From Sarcodiotheca gaudichaudii (lineage: Eukaryota > Rhodophyta > Florideophyceae > Gigartinales > Solieriaceae): a stretch of 64,000 nt of DNA. Both the position numbers and the translations under genes were made by a program. The stretch is from NCBI GenBank assembly GCA_032355985.1, contig JAUKVZ010000002.1:62001-126000 (forward strand), in the 5' to 3' direction. This document shows positions 9,273 to 18,975 of the stretch, in pieces; positions within the stretch are counted from its first letter, which is position 1, and every line of letters begins with the position of its first letter. Under the pieces are notes generated by a model. The model was not told the DNA's origin. It did no database searches and worked only from the letters and a program-made list of their open reading frames with translations.

Positions 9273-9892
9273 CGGAGCAGACCACATCACCCACAAAGGC
9301 TGAGTTGCTCGATCACGAGTACGACGGCATCCGTGAGTTTGACAATCCCACCCCCGGTTGGTGGTGGTTGATCTTCATGGGTTCGATTCTCTTCTTCTTC
9401 CCGTACATCATGGTCTTCCACTTCAGCCCGGCCGGCTGCTCGATCTACGATCAGTTCGATCAGGAGATGGCGGAGTTCTATCGCGCCAAGTTTGCGAAGA
9501 TGGGAACGCTGGAGCCGAACGCCGAGACGATCATCGGACTCTCGAAGAATCCGGAAGCGATGCTCATGGCCGAAGGCACATTCGCCGGCAAGTGCGCTTC
9601 CTGTCATGCCGCCGATGGCTCCGGCCTCGTCGGGCCCAATCTCACGGATGACAAATACAAGAATGTCGTGACGGTCGACGATCTCTATTCGACCATCAAT
9701 GACGGCGTCACCTCAGCAGGCATGCCTGCGTGGGGACGCCAGCTTCATCCGAGCGAAGTCGTGCTTCTTACGGCGTACGTCGCCTCAATGCGCGGCCAGA
9801 ATCTGCCCGGCCAGGGCGTCGAAGGCGAGAAGACGGCGCCGCCATGGCCTGATCACCCGGTCTTTGAATTCAGGTCTGATGAGGAACAGTAG
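9269..9892 (+). CDS. ccoP: cbb3 oxidase cytochrome c subunit CcoP, single-heme form
   Basis: 207 residues. The cytoplasmic start carries the FDNPTPGWWW box (24-33) typical of CcoP, followed by a membrane helix (about 34-52). The rest is periplasmic and holds one heme c domain: CASCH at 109-113 and the axial methionine region GMPAWG. Canonical CcoP has two heme c domains and is nearer 300 residues, so this subunit is shortened and carries half the usual hemes. It passes electrons toward CcoO and the catalytic site. It overlaps ccoQ by four bases. Confidence 0.93.
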   Translation: MTEQTTSPTKAELLDHEYDGIREFDNPTPGWWWLIFMGSILFFFPYIMVFHFSPAGCSIYDQFDQEMAEFYRAKFAKMGTLEPNAETIIGLSKNPEAMLMAEGTFAGKCASCHAADGSGLVGPNLTDDKYKNVVTVDDLYSTINDGVTSAGMPAWGRQLHPSEVVLLTAYVASMRGQNLPGQGVEGEKTAPPWPDHPVFEFRSDEEQ

Positions 9893-9941
9893 ACGAGGGC
9901 GCATTGATCTCCTCGCGCGACGCGCGGGAGAGGAGTAGTTC

Positions 9942-11390
9942 GTGGCGACGAACGAGACATCCGGGGCTCCGATGGCGCCATCCGTCATGTCGACGATGAA
10001 CGAGGACGGTTCGCGCCGGTGGATCAAGCCGCGCGTCTCCGAAGGGCGGTTCCTGACCGGTCGGCGCATCGTCGCCTATGCGCTGATCGTGATCTTCACT
10101 GCGATTCCGTACCTGCAGATGAACGGCAAGCCGCTGATCCTGCTGAACATCATCGAGCGGCGATTCACCTTCTTCGGAACGACCTTCCTGCCGACGGACA
10201 CACTGCTGCTTGCGCTGCTCATGCTGTGCGTCTTCGTGACGATCTTCCTGGTGACGGCGCTCTTCGGGCGCGTGTGGTGCGGGTGGGCCTGCCCGCAGAC
10301 GGTGTATATGGAGTTTCTCTATCGCCCGATTGAACGACTCTTTGAAGGATCACCGGGGCGCAAGCAGACAAAGAAGGGCGCAACCGGCATTCGCAAGATC
10401 GCCAAGCTGGTTGTGTATCTCATCCTCTCGATGTTCCTGGCGCACACGTTTCTTGCCTATTTCGTCGGCGTGGATCAGCTCTTCCGCTGGGTGCAGGGCT
10501 CGCCGCTGAATCATCCGACGGCTTTCATCGTGATGGCCGTGGTGACCGGCCTGATGATGTTCGACTTCGCGTTCTTCCGCGAGCAGCTATGCCTCGTCGC
10601 GTGTCCGTATGGGCGCTTCCAGTCCGTGATGCTGGATCGACAGTCGCTGATCATCAGCTACGACGAAGGACGAGGCGAGCCGCGAGGCAAGATGCGCCGG
10701 GCGAAGAAGGGGCAGGATGTATCCCTTCCGGTCCAGCAGGGCGACTGCATTGATTGCCATATGTGCGTGACGACGTGCCCCACCGGCATCGATATTCGCG
10801 AAGGCCTGCAGATGGAGTGCATCGGCTGCGCTCAGTGCATTGATGCATGCGACGCTGTAATGGAAAAGATCGGGCGGCCGCTGGGGCTGATTCGATACAC
10901 ATCCCAGGCGGCTCTGGCGGGCGAAAAGCCGCGCCTGCTGCGCCCACGGGTCGTGATCTATCCGATCCTGCTCGTCATCGTGCTGACCGGCTTCATCACC
11001 GTGCTTGCGACTCAAGCGGATGCGAATGTAACCGTGCTTCGCGGCGTCGGGCTGCCATTTACCAAACAATCGGATGGATCCATCGCGAATCAGGTGCGCG
11101 TGAAAATTGTCAATCGCACGGAAACGCCCGCGACGTATACGATTTCGACGCTTGGTGTGGAAGGCGCGCAGGTGCTGCCTCCTGAGGCGCGGCAAGTGAC
11201 GGTGGCGCCGGGTCAGCAGGAGACGCAGCCGGTGCAGATCGTGACGTCGAACAGCGGATTCGTGGATCGACGCAAGCCCATCGATATCTTCGTCACCAGC
11301 GACGCCGGCTTTGAAACACAGGTGCGCTACAACCTCATGGGTCCCGGCGGGCGTCGACGCGCAACAGATGAGGGGAGTTCAGGGCCATGA
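9942..11390 (+). CDS. ccoG: cbb3 oxidase accessory protein CcoG/FixG (ferredoxin-like)
   Basis: 482-residue membrane protein implicated in copper handling during cbb3 assembly. It starts at GTG 9942, placed after the purine-rich ribosome site GAGAGGAG. Several membrane helices surround the motif WCGWACPQTVYMEF, and two [4Fe-4S] ferredoxin motifs follow: CIDCHMCVTTCP beginning at residue 269, then CIGCAQCIDACD. The last 130 residues form a periplasmic immunoglobulin-like domain after a final helix (ILLVIVLTGFITVLA). This matches the whole FixG architecture. It lies 49 bases after ccoP and overlaps ccoH by ATGA. Confidence 0.95.
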   Translation: MATNETSGAPMAPSVMSTMNEDGSRRWIKPRVSEGRFLTGRRIVAYALIVIFTAIPYLQMNGKPLILLNIIERRFTFFGTTFLPTDTLLLALLMLCVFVTIFLVTALFGRVWCGWACPQTVYMEFLYRPIERLFEGSPGRKQTKKGATGIRKIAKLVVYLILSMFLAHTFLAYFVGVDQLFRWVQGSPLNHPTAFIVMAVVTGLMMFDFAFFREQLCLVACPYGRFQSVMLDRQSLIISYDEGRGEPRGKMRRAKKGQDVSLPVQQGDCIDCHMCVTTCPTGIDIREGLQMECIGCAQCIDACDAVMEKIGRPLGLIRYTSQAALAGEKPRLLRPRVVIYPILLVIVLTGFITVLATQADANVTVLRGVGLPFTKQSDGSIANQVRVKIVNRTETPATYTISTLGVEGAQVLPPEARQVTVAPGQQETQPVQIVTSNSGFVDRRKPIDIFVTSDAGFETQVRYNLMGPGGRRRATDEGSSGP

Positions 11391-11878
11391 ACAAGGGTCA
11401 CTTCTGGATCGGAATGGTGTTCGCCTTTCTGCTGATCGATCTGACGTGCGGCGCGGTGCTGGTGTACTTCGCGCACTCCTCGCCGTCACTGGGCATCGAG
11501 AAGGACTATCAGGACGAGTCCGCCTCATGGGCGATCAAGGCGCGCCAGCGAAGCGCCAATGATCAGCTTGGCTGGACGACGGAGTTGTCCATCGCCCGAC
11601 CGGAAGGAACAAAGTCGATATCACAGATCGACATGATCGTGCTGGATCGCGACGGCGAACCGATCCAGGGCGCCATCGCCGAGATCGAGGCGTATCACCT
11701 CGCGCGCTCGGATGATCTCCAGACCGTGACGCTTCAATCGGACGCCGAAGGCCTGCTCAGCGGCGAACTGCGGATCCTGCGCGAGGGATTCTGGCAGTTC
11801 GACATCGTCATTCACGCGGGCGGCAAACGATTCACGAGTGAGGATCGACAGTACGTGGAGGTCTCGGCAAGACGCTGA
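11387..11878 (+). CDS. ccoH: FixH family protein (CcoH)
   Basis: 163 residues with one amino-terminal membrane helix (FWIGMVFAFLLIDLTCGAVL) and a periplasmic beta-sandwich that includes the segment LLSGELRILREGFWQFDIVI, which resembles the FixH fold. FixH/CcoH is required for stable cbb3 assembly in other bacteria. The position between ccoG and the copper ATPase is the conserved fixGHIS order, with one extra gene inserted. It overlaps ccoG by four bases and the next gene by one. Confidence 0.85.
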   Translation: MNKGHFWIGMVFAFLLIDLTCGAVLVYFAHSSPSLGIEKDYQDESASWAIKARQRSANDQLGWTTELSIARPEGTKSISQIDMIVLDRDGEPIQGAIAEIEAYHLARSDDLQTVTLQSDAEGLLSGELRILREGFWQFDIVIHAGGKRFTSEDRQYVEVSARR

Positions 11879-12672
11879 TGCTGCTGCTTTTTGCGACCAT
11901 TCTGGGCGCTTCACTGCTTGGCAGCCTGCACTGCGCGGGGATGTGCGGCGCGTTTATCGCGTTTGCCGTGGGAACCGGCGATCCGAAGGCGACGGCGCGT
12001 TCGCGGGCGAAGCTGCAGTGTGCGTATCACCTGGGTCGGCTTGTGACGTATATGACGCTCGGCGCCATCTCCGGAGCGATCGGCGCAGCGCTTGATCTGG
12101 GTGGTGAATACGCCGGTGTCCAGCGGCTTGCCGCGGCGATCGCAGGACTGACGATGATCGGCTTCGGCTTGATCGTCTTCCTGAAGACGCAGGGCGTGTC
12201 GCTTCCGAGGGCGCCGATTCCCAAACCTGTCGAGCATCTGGTGATGCGCGGGCAGGCGTTTGCCGCCGGGCGCACGCCGATGGCAAGGGCGACGATCATC
12301 GGACTGCTGACGACCTTTCTGCCATGCGGCTGGTTGTATGCGTTCGTCATCACGTCTGCGGGAACGGGCAGTGCGCTCTACGGCGCTCTTGCGATGGCGG
12401 CCTTCTGGCTCGGCACAGTTCCGGCGCTTGCGATCGTCGGCGTCGGCGCGCAGAAACTGGCTGGGAAGTTCGGCGCCAAGGCGCCGGTGGCGACGGCGAT
12501 CGCGCTGATGCTTGTGGGGCTGTACTCGCTGGTCGATCGCATTACGATTCCTGCATTCGAGCCGGCGCCGGAAGCGCAGACGGTGTCGCTGGAGGAGCAG
12601 GCGGAGCGTGTGTCGAATCTGTCGGCGCACGATGCCCCCTGCTGCCAGGATGAGCACGACGACGTCCACTGA
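11878..12672 (+). CDS. SafE/DsbD-like membrane protein of the cbb3 assembly cluster
   Basis: 264-residue polytopic membrane protein of the sulfite exporter TauE/SafE group with the DsbD-type transmembrane domain. Six helices are apparent. The first carries LGSLHCAGMCGAFIAF with two cysteines, and a later one TFLPCGWLYAF with another; these cysteines are the conserved feature of homologues found beside ccoGHIS. A role in copper or redox handling for oxidase assembly is inference. Its start shares one base with the ccoH stop, and its end overlaps the ccoI start by 23 bases. The last 40 residues are hydrophilic and end [14 protein letters not shown], a possible metal-binding tail. Confidence 0.8.
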   Translation: MLLLFATILGASLLGSLHCAGMCGAFIAFAVGTGDPKATARSRAKLQCAYHLGRLVTYMTLGAISGAIGAALDLGGEYAGVQRLAAAIAGLTMIGFGLIVFLKTQGVSLPRAPIPKPVEHLVMRGQAFAAGRTPMARATIIGLLTTFLPCGWLYAFVITSAGTGSALYGALAMAAFWLGTVPALAIVGVGAQKLAGKFGAKAPVATAIALMLVGLYSLVDRITIPAFEPAPEAQTVSLEEQAERVSNLSAHDAPCCQDEHDDVH

Positions 12673-15127
12673 GACGCCCGCTCGATCTGGCGTTCGCGCT
12701 GATCCGTGGCGGTGCGCGCACTGCGGCCTGCCGGTGGCGTCGAATCTGCGCACGTCCGGCGAGGAGCTTCAGTTCTGTTGCAATGGTTGCCGCACTGTGC
12801 ATGCGATGATTCATTCGTGCGGGCTCGAACGGTTTTACGCGCTGCGCGATGAGAGCGGCGCGGATGGGCAGATCGCATCGTGGACGGGCCGAAGCTTCGA
12901 GGAGTTCGACGATCCCGCGTTTCATCGGCTGTATTCCAAGCCGCTCTCGCCGACGGAAATGCAGACGGATCTGTACTTGGAAAGCGTGCGCTGCTCGGCG
13001 TGTGTGTGGCTTGTCGAACGATTGCCGCGGGCTGTTGATGGCGTGATCGAAGCGCGCCTGGATATGCGACGCTCCATCGTGCGGCTTCGCTGGGATCCGA
13101 CGGTGACGACGCTGAGCGCCATTGCGGGCGCTCTGGATGCGCTGGGATACACCCCTCATCCGCCGCGCGGCGCGTCGCTGCAGAAGGCGCGCGTGACGGA
13201 AGACAGGCGGATGCTGATTCGCATCGGCGTCGCCGGCGCCTGTGCGGGCAATGCGATGCTGATCTCATTTGCCCTCTACGGCGGGATGCTGCACGGCATA
13301 TCGACGCAGCACGAGCGCTTCCTTGTGTGGATGAGCGCCGTGGTCGGCGTCGTGGCGCTGCTGTGGCCGGGAAGCGTCTTCTTTCAGGGCGCGATTGCTG
13401 CGTTGCGATCCAGGTCGCTGCATATGGATCTTCCGATCGCGATCGGACTTGCAGCCGGCGGCGTGTCCGGCGTCGTGAACACGATTTCAGGCACGGGACA
13501 TACCTATTTCGATTCGATCACGGCGGTGGTTTTCCTGCTGCTGATCGGTCGCTGGATTCAGCGCCGGGAGCAGCGCGCGGCGGGTGATGCTGTAGAGCTA
13601 CTGTATTCCATGACACCGACATCGGTCGGGCGCATTGATCCGGAGACGGGGGAGGTAAAGCGTACGCCTGTCGAATCGATCAGCATGGGCGATGTCGTCG
13701 AGGTCGCCGCGGGGGAGACGGTTCCGGTGGATGGCGTGATCATCGATGGCGAATCAAGCGTCGACGAATCATTTCTGACAGGTGAAGCGACGCCGATCTT
13801 CCGCGCAGAACAAGAAGAAGTTCGAGCAGGCAGTGTGAATCTCACCGGCCCGCTGCGTATTCGCACGGAGGCGACGGGCGAGGACACGCGCGTCGGGCGG
13901 CTGATGCAGATGGTTGAAGAAAGCGCCGCGCGGCGGGCGCCCATCGTGCGCTTGGCGGATCGTGTCGCAGGCTGGTTCGTGCTGATCGTGATCTCACTGG
14001 CGCTGGCGACGGCCATCGGGTGGGCGATCATCGCGCCGGATCGAGCGATCTCCAACGCCATGGCGCTGCTGATCGTGACGTGCCCGTGTGCGCTTGGCAT
14101 GGCGACGCCGCTGGCGGTGATCGTGGCCGTGGGGCGTGCGGCCAGGCAGGGCATCTTCGTCAAAGGTGGCGACGCGCTGGAGCGCATCGCCGAGCCGGGC
14201 CTTCTGCTGCTCGATAAGACGGGAACGATCACGGAGGGCCGCATCTCGCTTCTGCACTGGTCAGGCGATGATGCGTCGCTGGCGATGGCCGCGGCGCTGG
14301 AGCAAAGCGTTTCGCATCCGATCGCGACGGCGCTGGCGGCAAAGGACTCAGAAGCTGATCGCTTCGGCGTGCAGAACGTCAGGCACACGCAGGGCGCCGG
14401 CGTTGAGGGCGATGTTGACGGCGCTCGTGTTCATGTCGGCTCGCTCGCGTTCATCGAGCGCGTGGTTCAGGATATTCCCTCTCGCGTCTATGACGACATC
14501 GATCGCGCCGCGCGGGAAGCGAACTCGAGCGTGCTCGTCGCGATTGATGGACGACTGCGAGGCGTGGCCACACTGGGCGATCCCGTGCGGCCGGACGCGA
14601 TTGATGCGATCACAGCGCTGCGGCGGCTGGGCTGGAGCATCGGCATACTCTCCGGCGATCGGCAGGCGGTCGTCGAAGCGACAGCGCGAAAGCTTGGCGG
14701 CGACTTCACCATGACAATCGGCGATGCGACGCCGGAGCGGAAGCTCGAGGTCGTGCAGGAGGCGCAGCAGACGGATCGAGTGATGATGGTCGGCGATGGC
14801 GTCAATGATGCGGCGGCGCTTGCTGCGGCGACGATCGGTGTGTCCATGCATGGCGGCGCCGAGGCAAGCCTGAGCGCCGCGGATGTCTTCCTGCGGAAGG
14901 ATGGATTGACACCCATCGTGGATCTTGTGCGAGGCGCCGAGCGGACGGTGCGATCCATTCGTCGAAACATCGGCGTCTCGCTGTGCTACAACGTGATCAG
15001 CGGGTCGCTTGCGATCATTGGTGTGATCAATCCTCTGATCGCGGCGATTCTGATGCCGCTCAGTTCGCTCACGGTCGTCTCGCTTTCCTACCGGGCGCGC
15101 ACGTTTGAGGACACGTCATGTCAGTGA
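12650..15127 (+). CDS. ccoI: Copper-translocating P-type ATPase CcoI/FixI
   Basis: 825 residues from the ATG at 12650; the frame is open upstream but that part lies inside the preceding gene. The protein moves copper across the membrane for cbb3 oxidase maturation. The amino end has the CcoI-type cysteine module (CAHCGLPV, then [13 protein letters not shown]), a heavy-metal-associated domain with [12 protein letters not shown] near residue 114, the A-domain TGEATP, the ion-pathway [15 protein letters not shown], the phosphorylation site DKTGT at 522-526 and the hinge [10 protein letters not shown]. All key residues are present. It overlaps ccoS by 10 bases. Confidence 0.95.
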   Translation: MSTTTSTETPARSGVRADPWRCAHCGLPVASNLRTSGEELQFCCNGCRTVHAMIHSCGLERFYALRDESGADGQIASWTGRSFEEFDDPAFHRLYSKPLSPTEMQTDLYLESVRCSACVWLVERLPRAVDGVIEARLDMRRSIVRLRWDPTVTTLSAIAGALDALGYTPHPPRGASLQKARVTEDRRMLIRIGVAGACAGNAMLISFALYGGMLHGISTQHERFLVWMSAVVGVVALLWPGSVFFQGAIAALRSRSLHMDLPIAIGLAAGGVSGVVNTISGTGHTYFDSITAVVFLLLIGRWIQRREQRAAGDAVELLYSMTPTSVGRIDPETGEVKRTPVESISMGDVVEVAAGETVPVDGVIIDGESSVDESFLTGEATPIFRAEQEEVRAGSVNLTGPLRIRTEATGEDTRVGRLMQMVEESAARRAPIVRLADRVAGWFVLIVISLALATAIGWAIIAPDRAISNAMALLIVTCPCALGMATPLAVIVAVGRAARQGIFVKGGDALERIAEPGLLLLDKTGTITEGRISLLHWSGDDASLAMAAALEQSVSHPIATALAAKDSEADRFGVQNVRHTQGAGVEGDVDGARVHVGSLAFIERVVQDIPSRVYDDIDRAAREANSSVLVAIDGRLRGVATLGDPVRPDAIDAITALRRLGWSIGILSGDRQAVVEATARKLGGDFTMTIGDATPERKLEVVQEAQQTDRVMMVGDGVNDAAALAAATIGVSMHGGAEASLSAADVFLRKDGLTPIVDLVRGAERTVRSIRRNIGVSLCYNVISGSLAIIGVINPLIAAILMPLSSLTVVSLSYRARTFEDTSCQ

Positions 15128-15303
15128 TCTATGTCGTGCTGCCGCTGGCGTTGTTTGTCGGAGCGATCGCCGTGGGCGCATTCATCTGGGCCGTTCGGCG
15201 CGGGCAGTATGACGATCTGGATACACCCAGCGTGCGCATACTCTTTGATGATGATGATGCGCCCGTCCAGCGCGGCCATGATCAGCCCGGTTCAGAACAG
15301 TAG
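15118..15303 (+). CDS. ccoS: cbb3 oxidase assembly protein CcoS
   Basis: 61 residues: one membrane helix ([20 protein letters not shown]) followed by the CcoS signature [20 protein letters not shown]. CcoS is needed for cofactor insertion into cbb3 oxidase. It overlaps ccoI by 10 bases and ends the operon. Its last 12 bases overlap the 3' end of the convergent porin gene. Confidence 0.95.
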   Translation: MSVIYVVLPLALFVGAIAVGAFIWAVRRGQYDDLDTPSVRILFDDDDAPVQRGHDQPGSEQ

Positions 15304-16476
15304 TTGGAACTGGGCGCGCAGCAGGAACTCATCCGCCTCGCCGACGAGGTATCCGATGCCCGTCTGATTACTGATCAGGTCGTTGTTCTCGCCGGAATCG
15401 GGATAGAAGTTTGCATCGAAAGTGAACTTCGCCGCGTGGCCGTGCACGAAGTAGTTGAAACCTGCCGTGATCTCGTTGAAGACATCGTCGCCGTCGCGAT
15501 CGTGATCCGGGATCACAATGTCGTAGCGCAGGAATGGCGCGAACTGATCCGTCACAAAGAAACCGATCTCCGCGAGGAATCCCCAGTCGGTGTAACCATC
15601 TTCTTCGGTGTATCGCCCGACGCCGGCGAACAGCGTGCTCCAGCCCGGGCCGCCGATGGTCAGATCGGCTGTCCATTGTGTGAGGGATTCCGGGCCGTCG
15701 CCGGGCAGATGCGCTGACTCCTGTGTGTGCGCCGCAACGCCAAGCACTGCGCCGAATTTCTGGTCCGGTGATCCGGTAAGGGAATGCAGGACGCGACGGC
15801 TGCCGGACACGGTCCATTCAAGACGACCCGTCAGCGCCCAGTCTGTGTCGTCATCGCCGAAGTCCGTGTTGTTGCTCTTGAGGCCATCGGAGAAGGCAAG
15901 CTTCGTCAGCAGGCGATCTGAATCAATCGTCAGTTCGACGGCCTGGGCCCGGCCCTGTGAGAAGACAGCGTCGACCATGGATCGCTCGACGGCGAGCAGG
16001 CGCTTGGAGCTTGCGAGCTGCTCGCGCAGGAGGGGCAGTTTGAACTGACCCCATTTCAGTGTGGCGCCCTCGCCAATTGCCGTGTTGACGAATGCATCAG
16101 AGACTTTGATCTCGCCCGTCCCGCGATCGGCTGAGAGCGTGACCTTGTATTCGAAATCCTCGTACGCCTGGCCGGAGAAGATGAGCTTGAGGCGTCGCAT
16201 CTGGAAGCCGCCGGTGTACTCGTCGCTTGTCGCCGGCGTATCGCGCAGATTGGCGATGTAACGAAACTGCACCTGTCCCTGCACGCCAAGCGTGAAATCG
16301 CCATTGGCGGTGCTGATCTCGAATCCATCGAAAGAGGAAGGACTCGGCGCTCTGTCGGCTGCTTCCTGCACTTGGGCATGGATGAGTTCGCGCTGCGCGC
16401 CGATGTTGGAAGCCGCGGCTACGTGCGCGCCCATGCACATCAAGATAAGCACGAGTGTCGCACGGCGGACGTTCAT
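15292..16476 (-). CDS. Outer-membrane porin, phosphate-selective porin O/P type
   Basis: 394 residues from the ATG at 16476, which overlaps the upstream stop by ATGA and begins a signal peptide ([20 protein letters not shown]). The mature part shows alternating hydrophobic strands, a short helix-forming start, the porin O/P segment [20 protein letters not shown] and an aromatic carboxy terminus ([11 protein letters not shown]) as expected for BamA-dependent outer-membrane insertion. The substrate is not readable; the family includes phosphate and polyphosphate porins. It pairs with the PepSY gene in a two-gene unit. Confidence 0.85.
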   Translation of the reverse strand: MNVRRATLVLILMCMGAHVAAASNIGAQRELIHAQVQEAADRAPSPSSFDGFEISTANGDFTLGVQGQVQFRYIANLRDTPATSDEYTGGFQMRRLKLIFSGQAYEDFEYKVTLSADRGTGEIKVSDAFVNTAIGEGATLKWGQFKLPLLREQLASSKRLLAVERSMVDAVFSQGRAQAVELTIDSDRLLTKLAFSDGLKSNNTDFGDDDTDWALTGRLEWTVSGSRRVLHSLTGSPDQKFGAVLGVAAHTQESAHLPGDGPESLTQWTADLTIGGPGWSTLFAGVGRYTEEDGYTDWGFLAEIGFFVTDQFAPFLRYDIVIPDHDRDGDDVFNEITAGFNYFVHGHAAKFTFDANFYPDSGENNDLISNQTGIGYLVGEADEFLLRAQFQLLF

Positions 16477-17024
16477 GGACCCGCCGCCTGCGCTCGTCGT
16501 TTGCGCCCTGCTCGTTTTGCGGAAATGGGCAGGATCCAAAGGTACGCCCCCGTGAACAACAGCAGCGTGAGAATGACGCCATTCGGGAGGAACACCCACA
16601 GTTTCGCAGCATCACCGAACCACGAGCCGTCGTGAAGCTGTTCGATCAGGTCAGATCGTCGATACCTGACCTGGACGACTTCACCTGTGGATGAGTCGAG
16701 CTGCGCTTCCCAGCGATTGTTGCAGCGGATCTTGATGATGCCTTTGTCCGGCCGCACATCGAGCCGATCGATGTCATTCCACGACTCGACTTCCAACTCA
16801 TCGATGGTCTGCGCGACAGCGAGGATCTCGTCAAAGGAGATCGTGAGCTCGTTTGGCGAGCCCTCCTGCGTCGGCGGCTGAATCCATTCGGATTGCTTCT
16901 TGAGCTGCAGCAGGAGGCCGGAGCCGAACACCAGCATCGTGGGCACAAGGATGAGAATCGCCCCCCATCGATGCAGCTTGCGGCTCCACTTGTTGACAAA
17001 GGTGCGTACTGGTCGCTTGCTCAT
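16473..17024 (-). CDS. PepSY-associated membrane protein
   Basis: 183 residues with an amino-terminal helix ([20 protein letters not shown], after basic residues), a periplasmic PepSY-like domain (about 55-130, with [14 protein letters not shown] and [12 protein letters not shown]) and a second helix near 145-165 ([20 protein letters not shown]). This is a short form of the PepSY_TM family, often linked to iron or siderophore reduction. It overlaps the porin start by four bases and diverges from the MsrB gene. Function is unproven. Confidence 0.75.
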   Translation of the reverse strand: MSKRPVRTFVNKWSRKLHRWGAILILVPTMLVFGSGLLLQLKKQSEWIQPPTQEGSPNELTISFDEILAVAQTIDELEVESWNDIDRLDVRPDKGIIKIRCNNRWEAQLDSSTGEVVQVRYRRSDLIEQLHDGSWFGDAAKLWVFLPNGVILTLLLFTGAYLWILPISAKRAGRKRRAQAAGP

Positions 17025-17171
17025 CTCAATCTCAATCGTCTCGGACCGGCTTCACGGGCGGCCGAACAAAGGCGGGCGTTCCTGCGTGGCGGGCATCTTA
17101 GTGATTGGATCGCCCCTCGCGTCAAGACCCGGCGGTCGCCAGCGCAGACTTTCTGCGCTATCGTTTGCTCC

Positions 17172-17702
17172 ATGAGAGTCGTCGCGTTGATCATCGTTGT
17201 GTGCGTCTGGCTGCCGGGGTGCGCCGAGCGATCCGACTCGCGAACTGTCGCACTGGAGGATGAGTCCCGAATGGCTACGAACGATACGCCCGATCGCGAA
17301 GACGCTGATTTGCGAGCAAGGCTGACCGAAGAGCAGTATCGCGTCACCCAGGAAAAGGGCACGGAGGCGCCCTTTTCGGGCAAGTACTGGAATACGAAGG
17401 CGCCCGGCGAATATCACTGCATCGTGTGCGACGCCAGGCTCTTCGAATCGGATGACAAGTTCGATTCCGGCTGCGGCTGGCCGAGTTTCACCGAGCCTGC
17501 GACGGGCGCCGGCATTGACGAACACGAAGATCGCACGTTCGGAATGATCCGGACGGAGGTGACGTGCTCCAGCTGCGGCGCCCATCTCGGCCATGTGTTC
17601 AATGACGGGCCGAAGCCGACCGGATTGCGCTACTGCATCAACTCCGCATCCATCAATCACAAACCCGAAGATGAGAGCAGCGCGAAGCAGGACTCCAACT
17701 GA
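17172..17702 (+). CDS. msrB: Peptide-methionine (R)-S-oxide reductase, lipoprotein form
   Basis: 176 residues. The start at 17172 gives a lipoprotein signal peptide with lipobox LPGC (C17), so the enzyme is anchored in the envelope, where it would repair oxidised methionine. The MsrB domain follows: zinc cysteines CIVC (83, 86) and CSSC (132, 135), substrate segment GCGWPSF and the catalytic cysteine in RYCINSAS (C155). A 25-residue spacer joins the lipid anchor to the domain. It is transcribed divergently from the PepSY gene. The hairpin at 17750 lies after its stop. Confidence 0.93.
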   Translation: MRVVALIIVVCVWLPGCAERSDSRTVALEDESRMATNDTPDREDADLRARLTEEQYRVTQEKGTEAPFSGKYWNTKAPGEYHCIVCDARLFESDDKFDSGCGWPSFTEPATGAGIDEHEDRTFGMIRTEVTCSSCGAHLGHVFNDGPKPTGLRYCINSASINHKPEDESSAKQDSN

Positions 17703-18429
17703 CGTCGCTCGTCAAGAGCGGCTCGAATCACCAGGTCCAAAAGCGAGCAGACCCGAGCGTCGAGTGAGGCGCTCGGGTCAAAATGGATTGACTCCATCCT
17801 GCTCGCGATCAGAGAGAATCGTGGGTGTTCCTACGACCGGGCTTCATCTCCTCGACCGGCGCGTTGATCGCCTTGAAGGCAAGGCGCGCAGTGCATGAAT
17901 CGCGGGAGCGGCAGGGCCTTTGATGGGGCCGCCCCCGCGCCGATCACCTCGCGGATCAGAGAGCGTTGTGAGCCCGGGCGTGCGCCACTCGTGTGCGCCG
18001 AGGCTCGCCAGGGCGAGGTGTCGCGGCGGGATGCCGCCTGCTGGTCGGGACCGGTGTGCGGGATGGGCGTGAAGTGAGAGACTGCGCCCTGTGGTGAGCG
18101 ATCGCCGATGCGTGCGCATCCGGAAGACTCCGGACGAAGCCTTGTTGCCTTCGCCGCCAGAGACCTCTGAATTGTCTTCCCCGGAATACACATTCCAGAT
18201 CGCTCCTGATCGATTTCGCCGTCTCCTCGCAGTGGACAGCGAATGCCCGGATAACCGGCCGTCGACCCGCCTGAGCGGCTGCTGCAGGGTTGTTTAACCC
18301 GTGCAGAGCCGAGGCGGCATCTCCTGCCATGGGTGAAAGCGCAGAGCGATGGGGAACCGAGTCAGGAAATCCGCGAAAGTTCTTGAAAAGGCGATTGCGA
18401 GGATCCTACTTCAGGAAGGGACGCCTTCG
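17703..18429. other. Long intergenic region before the ECF sigma gene
   Basis: 727 bases in which no frame gives a recognisable protein. It holds the hairpin at 17750-17779, a smaller GGGTT-GTTT-AACCC hairpin at 18287-18300 and, at its end, a strong ribosome site (AGGAAGGGA) for the sigma factor gene. I could not identify a tRNA, a known small RNA or a promoter with confidence. The length suggests a long leader or an unrecognised RNA. Confidence 0.4.
17750..17779 (+). terminator. Hairpin after msrB, possible terminator
   Basis: Perfect 10-base inverted repeat (GACCCGAGCG, loop of 10, CGCTCGGGTC) starting 48 bases after the msrB stop. It lacks a T-tract on the plus strand (AAAATGG follows), so it is a weak or factor-assisted terminator at best, or a transcript-stabilising stem. 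Confidence 0.5.
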
Positions 18430-18975
18430 ATGCAGTACAGACAGCACAGCGGCGCTGAGTCCGCCGATTTCCCGGCGGTGTATGACGAACTGCGCCGTCT
18501 TGCGCGCGGATATCTCGCGCGCGAACGCGTGGGCCACACGCTTCAGGCCACAGCGCTCGTGCATGAAGCCATCATTCGTATGCAATTGCCGGATGATCGG
18601 ACGCATCCCGATCGGCGCCTGCTCATCGCTGAAGCCGCCCGCGCCATGCGCAACACGCTCATCGATTACGCCAGGCGTCGCCGCGCTCAGAAACGCGGCA
18701 TGGGCCGAGGCCGCATCCCGCTCGATGACACGCTCGCCTCCTACGAAAGCCGCTCGCTCGATCTGCTGGAGCTCAACGATGCGCTGGATCGATTGGGCGA
18801 GCTGGATCCGCAGCTTGCGATGATCGTCGAGTTTCGATTCTTCGGTCGACTGACCACTGAAGAGACGGCCGCGGCCATGGATGTCTCAGCCAGCACAATC
18901 GTGCGAGGCTGGCGCTTCGCGCGGCTGTGGCTCCACAACGACATGACGCGGGGCCTGGAGGCTCATGACGCCTGA
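18430..18975 (+). CDS. ECF-type RNA polymerase sigma factor
   Basis: 181 residues from the ATG at 18430, selected because it is preceded at proper spacing by AGGAAGGGA; an open extension to 18349 has no such site. Sigma region 2 is visible in FPAVYDELRRLARGYLARER and the HTLQATALVHEAIIRM segment, and region 4 in LTTEETAAAMDVSASTIVRG. This is the planctomycete ECF group usually encoded next to a Ser/Thr kinase. It overlaps the kinase start by 11 bases, so the two proteins are made together and the kinase probably controls the sigma factor (family knowledge plus context). Confidence 0.9.
   Translation: MQYRQHSGAESADFPAVYDELRRLARGYLARERVGHTLQATALVHEAIIRMQLPDDRTHPDRRLLIAEAARAMRNTLIDYARRRRAQKRGMGRGRIPLDDTLASYESRSLDLLELNDALDRLGELDPQLAMIVEFRFFGRLTTEETAAAMDVSASTIVRGWRFARLWLHNDMTRGLEAHDA

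Noticed and set aside
17703-18429. Possible tRNA, SRP RNA or other structural RNA in the long spacer
   Set aside because: I looked for clover-leaf, SRP and tmRNA signatures and found only short generic stems.
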